Source of the DNA: Actinomycetota bacterium
GTDB taxonomy: Bacteria; Actinomycetota; Thermoleophilia; Solirubrobacterales; 70-9
NCBI GenBank assembly: GCA_005884985.1
Contig: VAYK01000046.1
Location: 1 to 12,762, forward strand
Reading direction: 5' to 3'
Length of the DNA: 12,762 bases
This document shows, piece after piece, positions 1 to 7,693 of the stretch. Position 1 is the stretch's first letter. Each line of letters begins with the position of its first letter. Under the pieces are notes generated by a model, which did not search any database, was not told the origin of the DNA, and worked only from the letters and a program-made list of their open reading frames with translations. The translations under genes and the position numbers were made by a program.

Positions 1-530
1 AGATCCGAGACATTCACGATCCCGAGCTTCTTGGCCGTCGAGGTCAGGGTGCCGACGGCATTCGAGTCGGCGAACGGGGTGGGTGGGAACGCCGTCAGGC
101 CCTCCTTCTCGAGGTCTGCCTTCGCCTGCGCGTAGGCATCCTGGGCGTCCGCGGGGACCTGGCCCGGGGCGGCGTGGAAGAAGGACGTCAACGCGGTGGA
201 GGTGTATTCGGGATAGCCCGAGATCTGGCCCGCCTTCAGCGCCTTCAAGGCCACGACCTCGGAGCCGAGGTTGAGTTGCTTTTTGACGTTGTAGCCCGCC
301 GCCTGGAGCGCTTGGGCGTAGATCTCACCGAGGATGTACTCCTCGGTGAAGTTCTTAGAACCGACCGTGAGCGTGACCTTGCCGTTGTCGGGGTTCGATT
401 GGATCAGCCCCGCCTGGGCACTGGTCGTGGACGAGCTGCTACCGCCGCCTCCGCAGGCGGCGATGCCGACGGCCAGGATTGAGGCGGCGAACAGGACGAA
501 CAGCGCTCGCAACCGGGTCTTGATGCTCAT
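1..530 (-). CDS. opuCC: Osmoprotectant (glycine betaine/choline-type) ABC transporter substrate-binding lipoprotein, 3' end outside window
   Basis: This is the extracytoplasmic binding protein of a quaternary-amine importer and should capture betaine, choline or a similar solute for the two permeases encoded upstream. The ATG at 530 is preceded by a strong GGAGGAGG ribosome site. Residues 1-26 form a lipoprotein signal: basic start, hydrophobic core, lipobox ending VGIAAC with the lipidated Cys at about 26, then a Gly/Ser/Thr-rich linker. The mature part opens with VGSKNFTEEYILGEIYAQAL, the hallmark of the OpuAC/ProX family, followed by NLGSEVVALKALKAGQISGY and PEYTSTAL, which lie in the ligand-binding lobe. 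About 176 codons are visible; family members are near 300 residues, so roughly the C-terminal 40% lies off the left edge. It is the last gene of the operon, 56 bp after the second permease. The family is secure; the exact ligand cannot be read from sequence. Confidence 0.93.
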   Translation of the reverse strand, partial: MSIKTRLRALFVLFAASILAVGIAACGGGGSSSSTTSAQAGLIQSNPDNGKVTLTVGSKNFTEEYILGEIYAQALQAAGYNVKKQLNLGSEVVALKALKAGQISGYPEYTSTALTSFFHAAPGQVPADAQDAYAQAKADLEKEGLTAFPPTPFADSNAVGTLTSTAKKLGIVNVSD

Positions 531-559
531 CGAGAGCCTCCTCCGCTGTCTGGGACACC

Positions 560-576
560 TCCCCGCACCGCGGGGA
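560..576 (-). terminator. GC hairpin between permease and binding-protein genes
   Basis: TCCCCGC (560-566), a 3-nt loop and GCGGGGA (570-576) form a perfect 7-bp stem. On the minus strand it lies between the permease stop (587-589) and the Shine-Dalgarno of the binding-protein gene. No U-run follows, so full termination is not expected. A processing or stabilising hairpin that alters the ratio of binding protein to permease is more plausible. The structure is seen directly; the role is inferred. Confidence 0.4.
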
Positions 577-586
577 TGAGGGAATC

Positions 587-1318
587 CTATGCGGCTGCAC
601 GCTCGCGCTGCAGCGCGAGCCCTCGCGGGGTCAGGAGCCACTGCACGCCGGCGAGCGAGAGCTCGACGATCAGCGCGAGCAGGGCGACCAGGATCGCGCC
701 CGCGAGCACCCCCTGGTCGCCGTACACGTTTCTCGACAGGATGAAGTCACCGAGGGTCAACACGCCAGCCAGCGGCGCGATCGTTGCCGTGGCCACGATG
801 TTGATCGCCGCCGTGCGCACGCCGCTCATGATCGTCGGCACGGCGAGCGGCAGCTGGATTCGGGTCAGGATCTGGGTTTCGCGCATGCCTATCCCCCTCG
901 CCGCTCCCACGGCGTCGCGGTCGACTTGTTTGACGGCCACGAAGGTGTTGGTGAGGATCGGCGGGATGCCGAGCACCATCAGCGCCAGCACGACGTTCCG
1001 CAGGCCGATCCCGATGAACGCGACCAGGAACGCGATCACGGCCAGCTCCGGCACGGCGCGGCCTGCGTTCCCCAGCCCGATCGCGAACATCTCGCCCCTA
1101 CCCCGGTGCCCCAGCGCGGCCCCGACCGGCAGCGCGAGCGCCAACGAGCCGGCCAGCGCGAGCCCCGAGACCTCGAGGTGGGTCCGGGTGAGCTCCCAAA
1201 CCTGGCCCAGCCCTCCGACCTGGACGAAACGGGTCTGCGCCTCGCGCTGGTGGAGGATGAAATCGAACGCGCCCGTAAACGAGTGCAGGAATGCAATTGG
1301 CAGCGAGAGCTCGATCAT
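587..1318 (-). CDS. Osmoprotectant ABC transporter permease (second of two)
   Basis: Membrane subunit, 243 residues, of the OpuC/ProW type. The ATG at 1318 overlaps the TGA of the preceding permease in an ATGA arrangement, so I choose it over an ATG seven codons upstream. After about 40 residues come five or so hydrophobic segments. The cytoplasmic EAA loop that contacts the ATPase is visible as AARGIGMRETQ...LPLAVP, followed by a last pair of helices. Family proteins place two such permeases, or one repeated permease, in the complex. Here two distinct paralogues are encoded side by side, so a heterodimeric channel is the natural reading. Expression is probably coupled to the upstream gene by the 4-bp overlap. 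Which of opuCB/opuCD it corresponds to cannot be decided without alignment. Confidence 0.9.
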   Translation of the reverse strand: MIELSLPIAFLHSFTGAFDFILHQREAQTRFVQVGGLGQVWELTRTHLEVSGLALAGSLALALPVGAALGHRGRGEMFAIGLGNAGRAVPELAVIAFLVAFIGIGLRNVVLALMVLGIPPILTNTFVAVKQVDRDAVGAARGIGMRETQILTRIQLPLAVPTIMSGVRTAAINIVATATIAPLAGVLTLGDFILSRNVYGDQGVLAGAILVALLALIVELSLAGVQWLLTPRGLALQRERAAA

Positions 1319-2058
1319 GAGGCCCCGGCCCTCAGCCACGGGGTGGCGAGCCGCTGGATCACCAGCAGGACGAGGTCGAAGAGGATCGCCATCAGCATCG
1401 CGAGGCCGCCCGCGATGATGATGTTGGTCTTGAAGGTGAGGTCGGAGTAGATCTGCTGGCCGAGCCCGCCCGCCCCGGCGAAGAACGCGAGGGTGGCCAG
1501 CGCCACCGTAGAGACGGTGGCGACTCGAAGCCCGGCGACGATCTCAGGCACGGCCAGCGGCAACTCCACCCGCCACAGCAGGTCTCGTTGCGACATCCCC
1601 ATCCCGCGACCCGCGTCCTTCGCCTCCTCGGGCACGTTGGCGAGCCCGGCGACGATGTTGCGATAGATGATCTGCAGCGTGTAGGCAGAGAGCGCGATCA
1701 CTGCCGTGTCCGTGCCGAAGCCAGTGATCGGCAACAGGAGGAAGAAGAAGGCGACGCTGGGGACCGTGTAGAGGACACCGGTGAGGCCGGTGAACGTGGG
1801 CGCCAGCTTCGGCTGGCGGTGGGAGAGGAGGGCGAGCCCCATCGCCACCGTGAAGCCAACCGCCACCGACACCGAGACGAGCAACGCCTGCTTCAGCGCC
1901 GGATCGACGTAGCGATCGAAGTTGTGGGCGGCCCAATCCGCGCAGAAGAAGCGGTTCTCCGCGACGCAGGTGGTGGTGCTGTGGTGGTGGACGAAGTTGG
2001 ACGGAAGCTGGGCCAGGGGCAGCATCACTTTGACCGTGGCGGCGATCACCGGAATCAC
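1315..2058 (-). CDS. Osmoprotectant ABC transporter permease (first of two)
   Basis: Membrane subunit, 247 residues, partner of the permease that follows. The start is GTG at 2058; GTGA overlaps the TGA stop of the ATPase gene, which argues for translational coupling and decides the start. An N-terminal hydrophobic stretch is followed by a short segment with two cysteines (TTTCVAENRFFCADW), of a kind often seen before the first core helix in this permease family and probably outside the membrane. The core has hydrophobic segments and a clear EAA loop, AKDAGRGMGMSQRDLLW...LPLAVP. The C-terminal part, with GAGGLGQQIYSDL, is typical of glycine betaine/choline permeases. The family assignment is firm. 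Substrate is inferred from the binding protein and the CBS-bearing ATPase. Confidence 0.92.
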   Translation of the reverse strand: MIPVIAATVKVMLPLAQLPSNFVHHHSTTTCVAENRFFCADWAAHNFDRYVDPALKQALLVSVSVAVGFTVAMGLALLSHRQPKLAPTFTGLTGVLYTVPSVAFFFLLLPITGFGTDTAVIALSAYTLQIIYRNIVAGLANVPEEAKDAGRGMGMSQRDLLWRVELPLAVPEIVAGLRVATVSTVALATLAFFAGAGGLGQQIYSDLTFKTNIIIAGGLAMLMAILFDLVLLVIQRLATPWLRAGAS

Positions 2059-3245
2059 CCCAGCGGCCGCTCGGCGGCGGGGCGCTCCTCGGTCAGCGCC
2101 TCGGGCGAGGTCAGGAACTCGGAGATGATCTCGACCGAGAGCACTCCGGCGATCAGCCCCTCGGAGTCGACCACGGGCGCGTACCGGGTCTCGGCCTGGA
2201 GCAGGTCGGACAGCGCGTCGCGCATCACGTCGTCGAGCTCGAGCACCGGATCCGGGCTGGTGCCGGGCTTCGCCGGTACGGTCTCCGCGAGCAGGTCGTC
2301 GTCGGAAAGCCAGCCCAGCGGCCGTCGCTCCGCGTCGATCACCAGCACGTAGGGCACCTCCGCCTCCGGCAGCTTCGCCCGTGCCTCGGAGGTCGCCTGG
2401 CCGACGTGGGCAAGCGGCGCCTCCCAGAGGTCGATGTCCGAGACCCGCATCAACGCCAGCCGCTTCAGCGCCCGATCGGCGCCCACGAAGTCCTCGACGA
2501 AGTCGTCGGCGGGCGCCATCAAGAGCTCGGCGGGGGTGGCGTACTGTGCCAGGCGCCCGCCCTCGCGCAGGATCGCGATCCGATCGCCCATCTTGATCGC
2601 CTCGTCGATGTCGTGGGTGACGAACAGGATCGTCTTGCGAACCTCGGCCTGGAGCCGCAGGAACTCGTTCTGGAGGCGCTCGCGGTTGCTCGGATCGACA
2701 GCGCCGAAGGGCTCGTCCATCAGCATCACGCCGGGGTTCGCGGCGAGGGCCCGAGCCACTCCCACCCGCTGCTGCTGACCGCCCGAGAGCTGCGCCGGGT
2801 AGCGGTCGCGGAGCGCCGGGTCGATTCGTACCAGCTCGAGCAGCTCCTCGACCCGAGCCTCCACTCGCTTCCGATCCCAGCCGAGCAGGCGCGGCACGGT
2901 GGCGATGTTGTCGGCGACCGTCCGATGGGGAAAGAGCCCGATCTGCTGGATCACGTAGCCCATCTCGCGCCGCAGTTGGGCGGGCGAGCGCTGGCGCACC
3001 GAGGTGCTTCCGACCAGGATGTCACCCTCCGTGATCTCGACCATGCGGTTGACCATCCGCATGGCGGTGGTCTTGCCGGATCCGGAGGGCCCGACGAACA
3101 CGCAGATCTCGCCGCCCGGCACCTCGAGCTCGAGTTCCGCCAAGGCCGGCTCGTCGGCGCCTGGGTAGCGCTTCGTCACCCGGCGGAAGGCGACCGAGGG
3201 GGCCTCCACAGGCCCGTCGAGGCTGTCTGGGGCCTCCGCGGACAC
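2055..3245 (-). CDS. opuCA: Osmoprotectant ABC transporter ATPase with tandem CBS domains (OpuCA/ProV type)
   Basis: Cytoplasmic ATP-hydrolysing subunit, 396 residues. Visible motifs in order: Walker A GPSGSGKTT (52-60), Q-loop around Q100-Q101, signature LSGGQQQR (153-160), Walker B MLMDEP (174-179) with D-loop GAVD, and switch His211 in FVTHD. Residues about 265-380 form a CBS-domain pair (LVIDAERRPLGWL and PVVDSEGLIAGVLS). In characterised OpuA/OpuC/ProV relatives the CBS module senses ionic strength or cyclic dinucleotides to gate transport, so post-translational osmotic control is likely. The start is GTG at 3245, with no clear Shine-Dalgarno; it lies 12 nt downstream of a TAGGAT box. 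It is the first gene of the four-gene operon and diverges from the P-type ATPase across a 48-bp gap. Confidence 0.94.
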   Translation of the reverse strand: MSAEAPDSLDGPVEAPSVAFRRVTKRYPGADEPALAELELEVPGGEICVFVGPSGSGKTTAMRMVNRMVEITEGDILVGSTSVRQRSPAQLRREMGYVIQQIGLFPHRTVADNIATVPRLLGWDRKRVEARVEELLELVRIDPALRDRYPAQLSGGQQQRVGVARALAANPGVMLMDEPFGAVDPSNRERLQNEFLRLQAEVRKTILFVTHDIDEAIKMGDRIAILREGGRLAQYATPAELLMAPADDFVEDFVGADRALKRLALMRVSDIDLWEAPLAHVGQATSEARAKLPEAEVPYVLVIDAERRPLGWLSDDDLLAETVPAKPGTSPDPVLELDDVMRDALSDLLQAETRYAPVVDSEGLIAGVLSVEIISEFLTSPEALTEERPAAERPLG

Positions 3246-3254
3246 AGGCTCGCG

Positions 3255-3264
3255 GCGATCCTAG
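3255..3264 (-). promoter_or_regulatory. Candidate -10 region of the osmoprotectant operon (CTAGGATCGC)
   Basis: On the minus strand CTAGGATCGC lies 9 nt before the GTG start of the ATPase gene. Its TAGGAT core (3263 to 3258) fits the actinobacterial TANNNT -10 pattern and would start transcription about 5-6 nt before GTG, giving an almost leaderless message. The same 10-mer occurs twice at 10602-10637, again just upstream of start codons. No convincing -35 is visible. Confidence 0.45.
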
Positions 3265-3278
3265 CGAGCCGGCTCCGG

Positions 3279-3285
3279 TATAGAT
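3279..3285 (+). promoter_or_regulatory. Candidate -10 region of the P-type ATPase gene (TATAGAT)
   Basis: TATAGAT is the only AT-rich patch in the 48-bp divergent gap and ends 8 nt before the ATG at 3294. That is the spacing expected for a leaderless or near-leaderless transcript. No Shine-Dalgarno precedes the ATG. A recognisable -35 is missing, so this is inference from position and composition. Confidence 0.4.
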
Positions 3286-3293
3286 GGTCACGA

Positions 3294-5786
3294 ATGAGCG
3301 AGCAGGCGCACCCGCCGGGGTTGACCAGCGCCGAGGCGGCGAGGCGGCTGCACGACCTGGGGCTGCCGGAGCCGCCCTCCAGCCGCTCTGTCGCGAGCAT
3401 CGTCGCCGGCAACGTCTTCACGCTCTTCAACGCCATCCTGGGCACCTTCTTCGTCCTCCTGCTGGCGCTGGGGCTGTTCGCCGACGCCCTGTTCGGGATC
3501 GTCGCGGTGGTCAACTCGGCGATCGGGATTCGCCAGGAGCTGAAGGCCAAGGAGACGCTCGACCAGCTTGCGCTCCTGATCGCGCCGAGGGCGAAAGTCG
3601 TACGCGACGGCGAGCTGACCGAGCTACGCGCCGAGGAGGTCGTCCCCGGCGATCTGATCCGGGTCGAGCCCGGCGACCAGCTGGTCGCCGACGGCGTGGT
3701 CGTTTCCTCGCGGGGCCTGACGATGGACGAGTCGATCCTCACCGGCGAGTCCGAGGGCGTCAGCAAGCGCGATCGCGATCGGTTGCTGTCGGGCGCCTTC
3801 TGCCTCGCGGGCTCGGGCTACTACGAGGTGGACGCCGTCCGCGATCACAGCTACGCGGAGCAGGTCGCGGGCGAAGCCAGGGCATTCCGTCATCCGCCCT
3901 CGCCGCTCCAGGTCGAGGTCAACCGCGTGCTGAGCGCGACCACGATCGTGATGGCGCCGCTCGCCGTGCTGCTGTTGGTCGCGTTCTTGGTCCGCAACGT
4001 GGCGCTCCACGAAGCGGCCCAGACGGCGGCGGCCGGCCTCGTGACGCTGATTCCCGAGGGCTTGGTGCTGTTGATGAGCGTTACCCTCGCCGTGGCGGCC
4101 GTCCGTCTGGCGCGGATGAACACCCTCGTCCAGCAGATTGCCGCCACCGAGGCGCTCGCCGCCGTGGACACGATCTGCGTCGACAAGACCGGAACGCTTA
4201 CCGACGGCACCCTCGACCTGGCCTCGGTCGAGGTCGCCGACAAGACGCGGCCGGCGGCGGCGCACGAGGCGCTGGGCCGTTTCGCGCACTCGGCTGGGGA
4301 GCGGAACCGGACCCTGCAGACGATCGCCGAGCGCTACCCGGGCAAGCCGGAGCGAGTGGTCGCCGAGGTGCCGTTCTCCTCGGCGTGGAAGTGGAGCGGC
4401 GTTACCGTCGACGGGCGGGGATCGACCCGCAGCTACGTGTTGGGGGCGCCGGATGTGCTCGCCCAGGCCGGCGCGCTCGAACTGACGCCCGTCCTTCAAC
4501 GCACGCTGGAGGAGCACACCGCCGCAGGGCGGCGGGTGGTCGCGTTCGGGGAGACGTCGGCGGCCCTCCCGACCGATCCGCGGAGCCAGCCTCCGCCAAG
4601 GCTCGAGGCGCTCGCCCTGGTGGCGCTGGAGGAGCAGCTTCGCCCCGACGCCGCCGAGACGATCGAGTTCATGCGGCGCCAGCGGATGGACCTGAAGCTG
4701 ATCTCCGGCGATGCCCGCCAGACCGTCACCGCGGTCGCCTACGCGGTCGGCGTTCCCGGCGACGCCGGCGTGATCGAGGGGCCGGATCTGCCCGACGACA
4801 AGGCCGGGATCGCCCTCGCCGCGGAGCGAAACACGATCTTCTGCCGGATCACGCCGAAGCAGAAGAAGGAGCTGGTCGGCGCGCTCGCCGATCGCGGGCG
4901 CTTCACGGCAATGATCGGCGACGGTGTCAACGACGTCCCGGCAATGAAGCAGGCGAGGCTCGCCGTGGGAATGGGCTCCGGAAGCCAGATCACCAAGGGG
5001 ATCGCCGACATCGTCCTGATCCGCGACCAGTTCTCGATGCTGCCGCGTGCCGTCGCCGAGGGCCGGCGGATCGCCCGCAACATCCACCGCCTCGGGCGCC
5101 TCTATGCCACCAAGACCGTCTACGCGGGGATCCTGATCCTGTTCACGGCGATCTTCGGCGGCGCCTTCCCCTTCCTCCCGCGCCAGCTGACGGTCGCCGC
5201 CACGCTGACGATCGGGATTCCGTCCTTCGTCCTCGCCCTGGCGCCGAGCGAGGGGCCGCTGTACCGCGGCCGGCTGCTCCGCGCTCTGGCCGCCTTCGGG
5301 GTGCCCGCGGGACTTGGAATCGCCGCCGGCTCGCTGCTGTCCTTCTTCATGGTCGACAAGATCTTTGCCGGCTCGCTGGCGGAGGGCCGGACGGCCGCCA
5401 CTACCACCCTGATCGTCCTCGGGCTGTGCTTCATCCTCCTGCTCGAGCGCGGCCCCGGCCGTGAGCACATCACGATCCAGAGCTACATGTTGGCGCTCGT
5501 CGCCGGGCTGGGCGCCCTGTACGCGCTCGTCCTCGCCGCCAGGCCGGTGCGCGAGTTCTTCGACCTCGAGCTGTTGTCGGCCGGGCAGTGGTTCCTGAGC
5601 CTGCTGTCGGTGGCGGCCGGGCTGGTGCTGGCCGCGGTCGCCTGGCGGCTCCCGTACATCCAGGCGCTCGAGGCGCCGGCCGAGACACCGCCAGCCGATG
5701 GCCCGGCGCCCGGGGTCGCGCCCGCCACGGCGGACGACCCCCCTCCCACGCACACGGCGGTCCCGCAACCCGGGCCAAGAGCGTGA
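3294..5786 (+). CDS. ctpE: P-type cation-transporting ATPase, CtpE-like
   Basis: Inner-membrane cation pump of 830 residues that couples ATP hydrolysis to ion movement through a phospho-aspartate. Motifs in order: actuator loop TGES (150-153), helix-4 motif PEGL (254-257), phosphorylation site DKTGT with Asp297, nucleotide-domain segment FSSAWKWSG, then LKLISGDA and the hinge GDGVND (542-547). Two hydrophobic helices precede the actuator domain, two flank PEGL, and about six follow the hinge (roughly 605-780). The proline-rich C-terminal tail (about 795-830) looks disordered. There is no N-terminal metal-binding domain and no CPx motif, which argues against a heavy-metal pump. Its closest recalled relative is mycobacterial CtpE, implicated in calcium uptake; the ion here is therefore inferred. 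The ATG at 3294 matches the family N-terminus, although the frame stays open far upstream. pyk follows after 5 bp. Confidence 0.93.
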   Translation: MSEQAHPPGLTSAEAARRLHDLGLPEPPSSRSVASIVAGNVFTLFNAILGTFFVLLLALGLFADALFGIVAVVNSAIGIRQELKAKETLDQLALLIAPRAKVVRDGELTELRAEEVVPGDLIRVEPGDQLVADGVVVSSRGLTMDESILTGESEGVSKRDRDRLLSGAFCLAGSGYYEVDAVRDHSYAEQVAGEARAFRHPPSPLQVEVNRVLSATTIVMAPLAVLLLVAFLVRNVALHEAAQTAAAGLVTLIPEGLVLLMSVTLAVAAVRLARMNTLVQQIAATEALAAVDTICVDKTGTLTDGTLDLASVEVADKTRPAAAHEALGRFAHSAGERNRTLQTIAERYPGKPERVVAEVPFSSAWKWSGVTVDGRGSTRSYVLGAPDVLAQAGALELTPVLQRTLEEHTAAGRRVVAFGETSAALPTDPRSQPPPRLEALALVALEEQLRPDAAETIEFMRRQRMDLKLISGDARQTVTAVAYAVGVPGDAGVIEGPDLPDDKAGIALAAERNTIFCRITPKQKKELVGALADRGRFTAMIGDGVNDVPAMKQARLAVGMGSGSQITKGIADIVLIRDQFSMLPRAVAEGRRIARNIHRLGRLYATKTVYAGILILFTAIFGGAFPFLPRQLTVAATLTIGIPSFVLALAPSEGPLYRGRLLRALAAFGVPAGLGIAAGSLLSFFMVDKIFAGSLAEGRTAATTTLIVLGLCFILLLERGPGREHITIQSYMLALVAGLGALYALVLAARPVREFFDLELLSAGQWFLSLLSVAAGLVLAAVAWRLPYIQALEAPAETPPADGPAPGVAPATADDPPPTHTAVPQPGPRA

Positions 5787-5791
5787 CCGCG

Positions 5792-7084
5792 ATGGCCACC
5801 GAATCCAACCAAGCCCACTCCGATCCGGCCGCGTCTGGCCGGCGGCGCACGAAGATCGTCGCCACGATCGGGCCCGCCACCCGCTCCGTCGAGACGATGG
5901 CGGAGCTGATCCGGGCCGGGGCCGACGTCTTCCGCCTCAACTTCTCGCACGGCAGGCGCGAGGAGCACGCCGCCAATGTGGCGATGGCGCGCGAGGCGTC
6001 GCAGGTCGCCGGCCGCGAGGTCGGCCTGCTCGGCGACCTGCCAGGGCCCAAGCTGCGGATCGACGAGGTCGAGGGAGGCGTGGTCGAGCTCCAGGCGGGA
6101 TCGGAGCTGACGCTGACCACGCGAGAGCAGATGGGTGGCGCCGGTCACCTGCCCGTGTCCTGGGAGGGGCTGCCGGCTGCGGTCTCCGAGGGCGACGAGG
6201 TCTACCTGGCCGACGGCCGTGTGCGGCTGCGGGTGCTCGGGGCGAGGTCCGGCGAGATTCGGTGCGCGGTCGAGGTCGGGGGCGCGGTCGCCTCGCACCA
6301 GGGGCTGAACATGCCGGGGACGGAGATGCCCCTGCCGTCCGCCAGCCGCACCGACCTCGACTGGGTGGACTTCGCGGTGGAGCAGGGGATCGACCTGCTC
6401 GCGGTGTCCTTCGTGCGCCGCGCCGAGGATCTGGAGCCGGTCGAGCACCGCGTCCGGGCGGGCGGGACCGACATCCCGCTGATCGCGAAGATCGAGAAGC
6501 CCCAGGCGGCCGAGAACGCCGAGGCGATCATTCGCAAGGCGCTGAGCGGGATCATGGTGGCCCGCGGCGACCTCGGCATCGAGATCCCGATCGAGCGGGT
6601 GCCGGTCGTCCAGAGGCGGCTCCTGGCGCTGGCCGGACGCCACTCCCGGCCGTCGATCACCGCGACCCAGATGCTCGCCTCGATGGTGGCGTCGCCCCGG
6701 CCCACCCGAGCCGAGGTCTCGGACGTCGCCGCCGCGATCTTCCAGGGAACGGACGCCGTGATGCTGTCGGAGGAAACCGCGGTTGGCGAGCATCCCGTGG
6801 AGGCCGTGCGGATGATGGACCGGATCGCCCGCGAGGCCGAGCCTGATCTCCCCTACGGCGACTGGCTCTTCAACCGCGCGGCCTCCGAGCCGTCGGACGT
6901 CGCCGGCTCCGTCGCCCGCGCGGCCGTGGGCTCGACCTACACGCTCGGGCTTGCCGCTGTGATCGTCCCGACCCGCAGCGGCCGCACGGCGCGGCTCGTC
7001 TCGGGTGCGCCGACTCCAGCTCCTGTTCGGCGTCGGCTGCGTCCTCGCCGAGGACTGGACGAGCCTTCGGACCCTGTTGGATGA
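5792..7084 (+). CDS. pyk: Pyruvate kinase, reading frame lost near the C-terminus
   Basis: Catalyses phosphoenolpyruvate + ADP to pyruvate + ATP in glycolysis. Residues from the ATG at 5792 show TKIVATIGPAT (20-30), FRLNFSHG with Arg48, GDLPGPKLR (81-89), the B domain, the catalytic lysine region KIEKPQA (Lys236), the metal-binding VARGDLGIE (257-265), ITATQML (289-295) and TDAVMLSEETA. The barrel is thus complete. The C-terminal domain is normal to RTARLVS (codon 404, ending 7003). The frame then reads about 26 unrelated residues to a stop at 7084, while the true C-terminus continues one base out of phase from 7005. About 16 codons usual in the family at this junction are absent. A GTG at 5783 overlapping the ATPase stop (GTGA) is an alternative start; AAGAG ten bases before the ATG favours 5792. 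Co-transcription with the P-type ATPase is likely. Confidence 0.88.
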   Translation: MATESNQAHSDPAASGRRRTKIVATIGPATRSVETMAELIRAGADVFRLNFSHGRREEHAANVAMAREASQVAGREVGLLGDLPGPKLRIDEVEGGVVELQAGSELTLTTREQMGGAGHLPVSWEGLPAAVSEGDEVYLADGRVRLRVLGARSGEIRCAVEVGGAVASHQGLNMPGTEMPLPSASRTDLDWVDFAVEQGIDLLAVSFVRRAEDLEPVEHRVRAGGTDIPLIAKIEKPQAAENAEAIIRKALSGIMVARGDLGIEIPIERVPVVQRRLLALAGRHSRPSITATQMLASMVASPRPTRAEVSDVAAAIFQGTDAVMLSEETAVGEHPVEAVRMMDRIAREAEPDLPYGDWLFNRAASEPSDVAGSVARAAVGSTYTLGLAAVIVPTRSGRTARLVSGAPTPAPVRRRLRPRRGLDEPSDPVG

Positions 7085-7205
7085 ATGCGCTCGGCTCGCG
7101 AAGGAACAGGGCGTCGCCCGCAGCGGCGACCTGATCGGGATCACCGCTGGGCTTCCCGAGCAGGAGCTCGGCACGAATCTGTTCGAGGTCCACCGGGTGC
7201 CCTAG
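7005..7205 (+). pseudogene. pyk: Detached C-terminal piece of pyruvate kinase
   Basis: From GTG at 7005 the +1 frame relative to the upstream pyk frame encodes 66 residues beginning VRRLQLLFGVG and ending with ARSGDLIGITAGLP, then ELGTNLFEVHRVP. This is the last part of the pyruvate kinase C-terminal domain, ending in a normal stop (7203-7205). It should be joined to the 5792 gene. Between the two halves an estimated 47 or 50 nt (a length leaving remainder 2 on division by 3) that encode the usual strand-turn segment are missing. It may be a real deletion or an assembly error. As it stands, a ribosome reading pyk would not produce this segment. The convergent thioesterase stop lies 15 bp downstream, with no strong terminator between. 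Confidence 0.8.
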
Positions 7206-7220
7206 ACCCTGTGGTCCCGG

Positions 7221-7652
7221 CTACCGCCGGCCGGGCGAGGCGAGCACCATCTGGGTCACGATCAGGTTCGCCACCAAGCGCTCGCCGCAGCGGACGCGGA
7301 CCTCGACGACGTGGGTGGAGCGCCCGGCGTGGAGGTGCTCGGCGGTCGCGAACAGCTCGTCCCCGGGCTTGCCGGCCGCAAACACGTTCAGTTTCATCTC
7401 CACCGTGGTGAAGTCGTGGCCCGGCGGCAGGTGGCGGTAGGTCTGCCAGGCGGCGACACTGTCGGCCAGCGCCACCCAGGCGCCCCCGTGGACGAGCCCG
7501 CCGGGATGCAGGTGACGCTCGTCGACGATCATCCGCCCGGTCGAGCGCTCCTCGGTCACCTCGAGCGGCTCGACCCCGAGGTCGGCCGGGAGGCTGCCCG
7601 CGACCCGCGCGCGCAGCGACTCGGGCGTGATCTCGGGACCGGGCTCCGGCAC
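7221..7652 (-). CDS. PaaI/hotdog-fold acyl-CoA thioesterase
   Basis: A 143-residue single-domain hotdog protein expected to hydrolyse an acyl- or aryl-CoA thioester in the cytoplasm. The diagnostic segment is HLHPGGLVHGGAWVALADS, which carries the conserved Gly-Gly and the helix of the hotdog fold. FTTVEMKLNVFAAGKPGDEL and a final strand (RLVANLIVTQMVLA) complete the fold. The start is GTG at 7652: upstream codons in this frame show no similarity, and a TACCCT box lies exactly 8 nt before it. The gene lies 41 bp after the crotonase gene on the same strand, so it could be made from that message and also from its own promoter. The pairing suggests shared acyl-CoA turnover. The substrate is unknown. 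Confidence 0.85.
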   Translation of the reverse strand: MPEPGPEITPESLRARVAGSLPADLGVEPLEVTEERSTGRMIVDERHLHPGGLVHGGAWVALADSVAAWQTYRHLPPGHDFTTVEMKLNVFAAGKPGDELFATAEHLHAGRSTHVVEVRVRCGERLVANLIVTQMVLASPGRR

Positions 7653-7660
7653 GGCGGCGC

Positions 7661-7666
7661 AGGGTA
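7661..7666 (-). promoter_or_regulatory. Candidate -10 box of the thioesterase gene (TACCCT)
   Basis: Minus-strand TACCCT matches TANNNT and is followed by 8 nt and the GTG start at 7652, with no Shine-Dalgarno between. The geometry predicts a leaderless transcript. The box lies in the 41-bp gap after the crotonase stop. It is supported only by position and pattern. Confidence 0.35.
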
Positions 7667-7693
7667 TCCGGCGGCGCAAGCGATCCGTGGGCG

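Noticed and set aside
584..589. TAGGAT on the minus strand at the end of the second permease, as an internal promoter for opuCC
   Set aside because: It overlaps the permease stop codon, lacks the CTAGGATCGC context and would give a 50-nt leader, unlike the other candidate boxes. Probably coincidental.
2406..3293. Upstream extension of the P-type ATPase frame to an ATG at 2406
   Set aside because: The extension is antisense to the ABC ATPase and has no similarity; the family N-terminus begins at the ATG at 3294.
3624..5768. A 714-codon open frame on the minus strand opposite the P-type ATPase
   Set aside because: Its product is Arg/Gly/Asp/Glu-rich without any domain, and it is the mirror of a perfectly conserved P-type ATPase. 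Long antisense frames are expected at this GC content.
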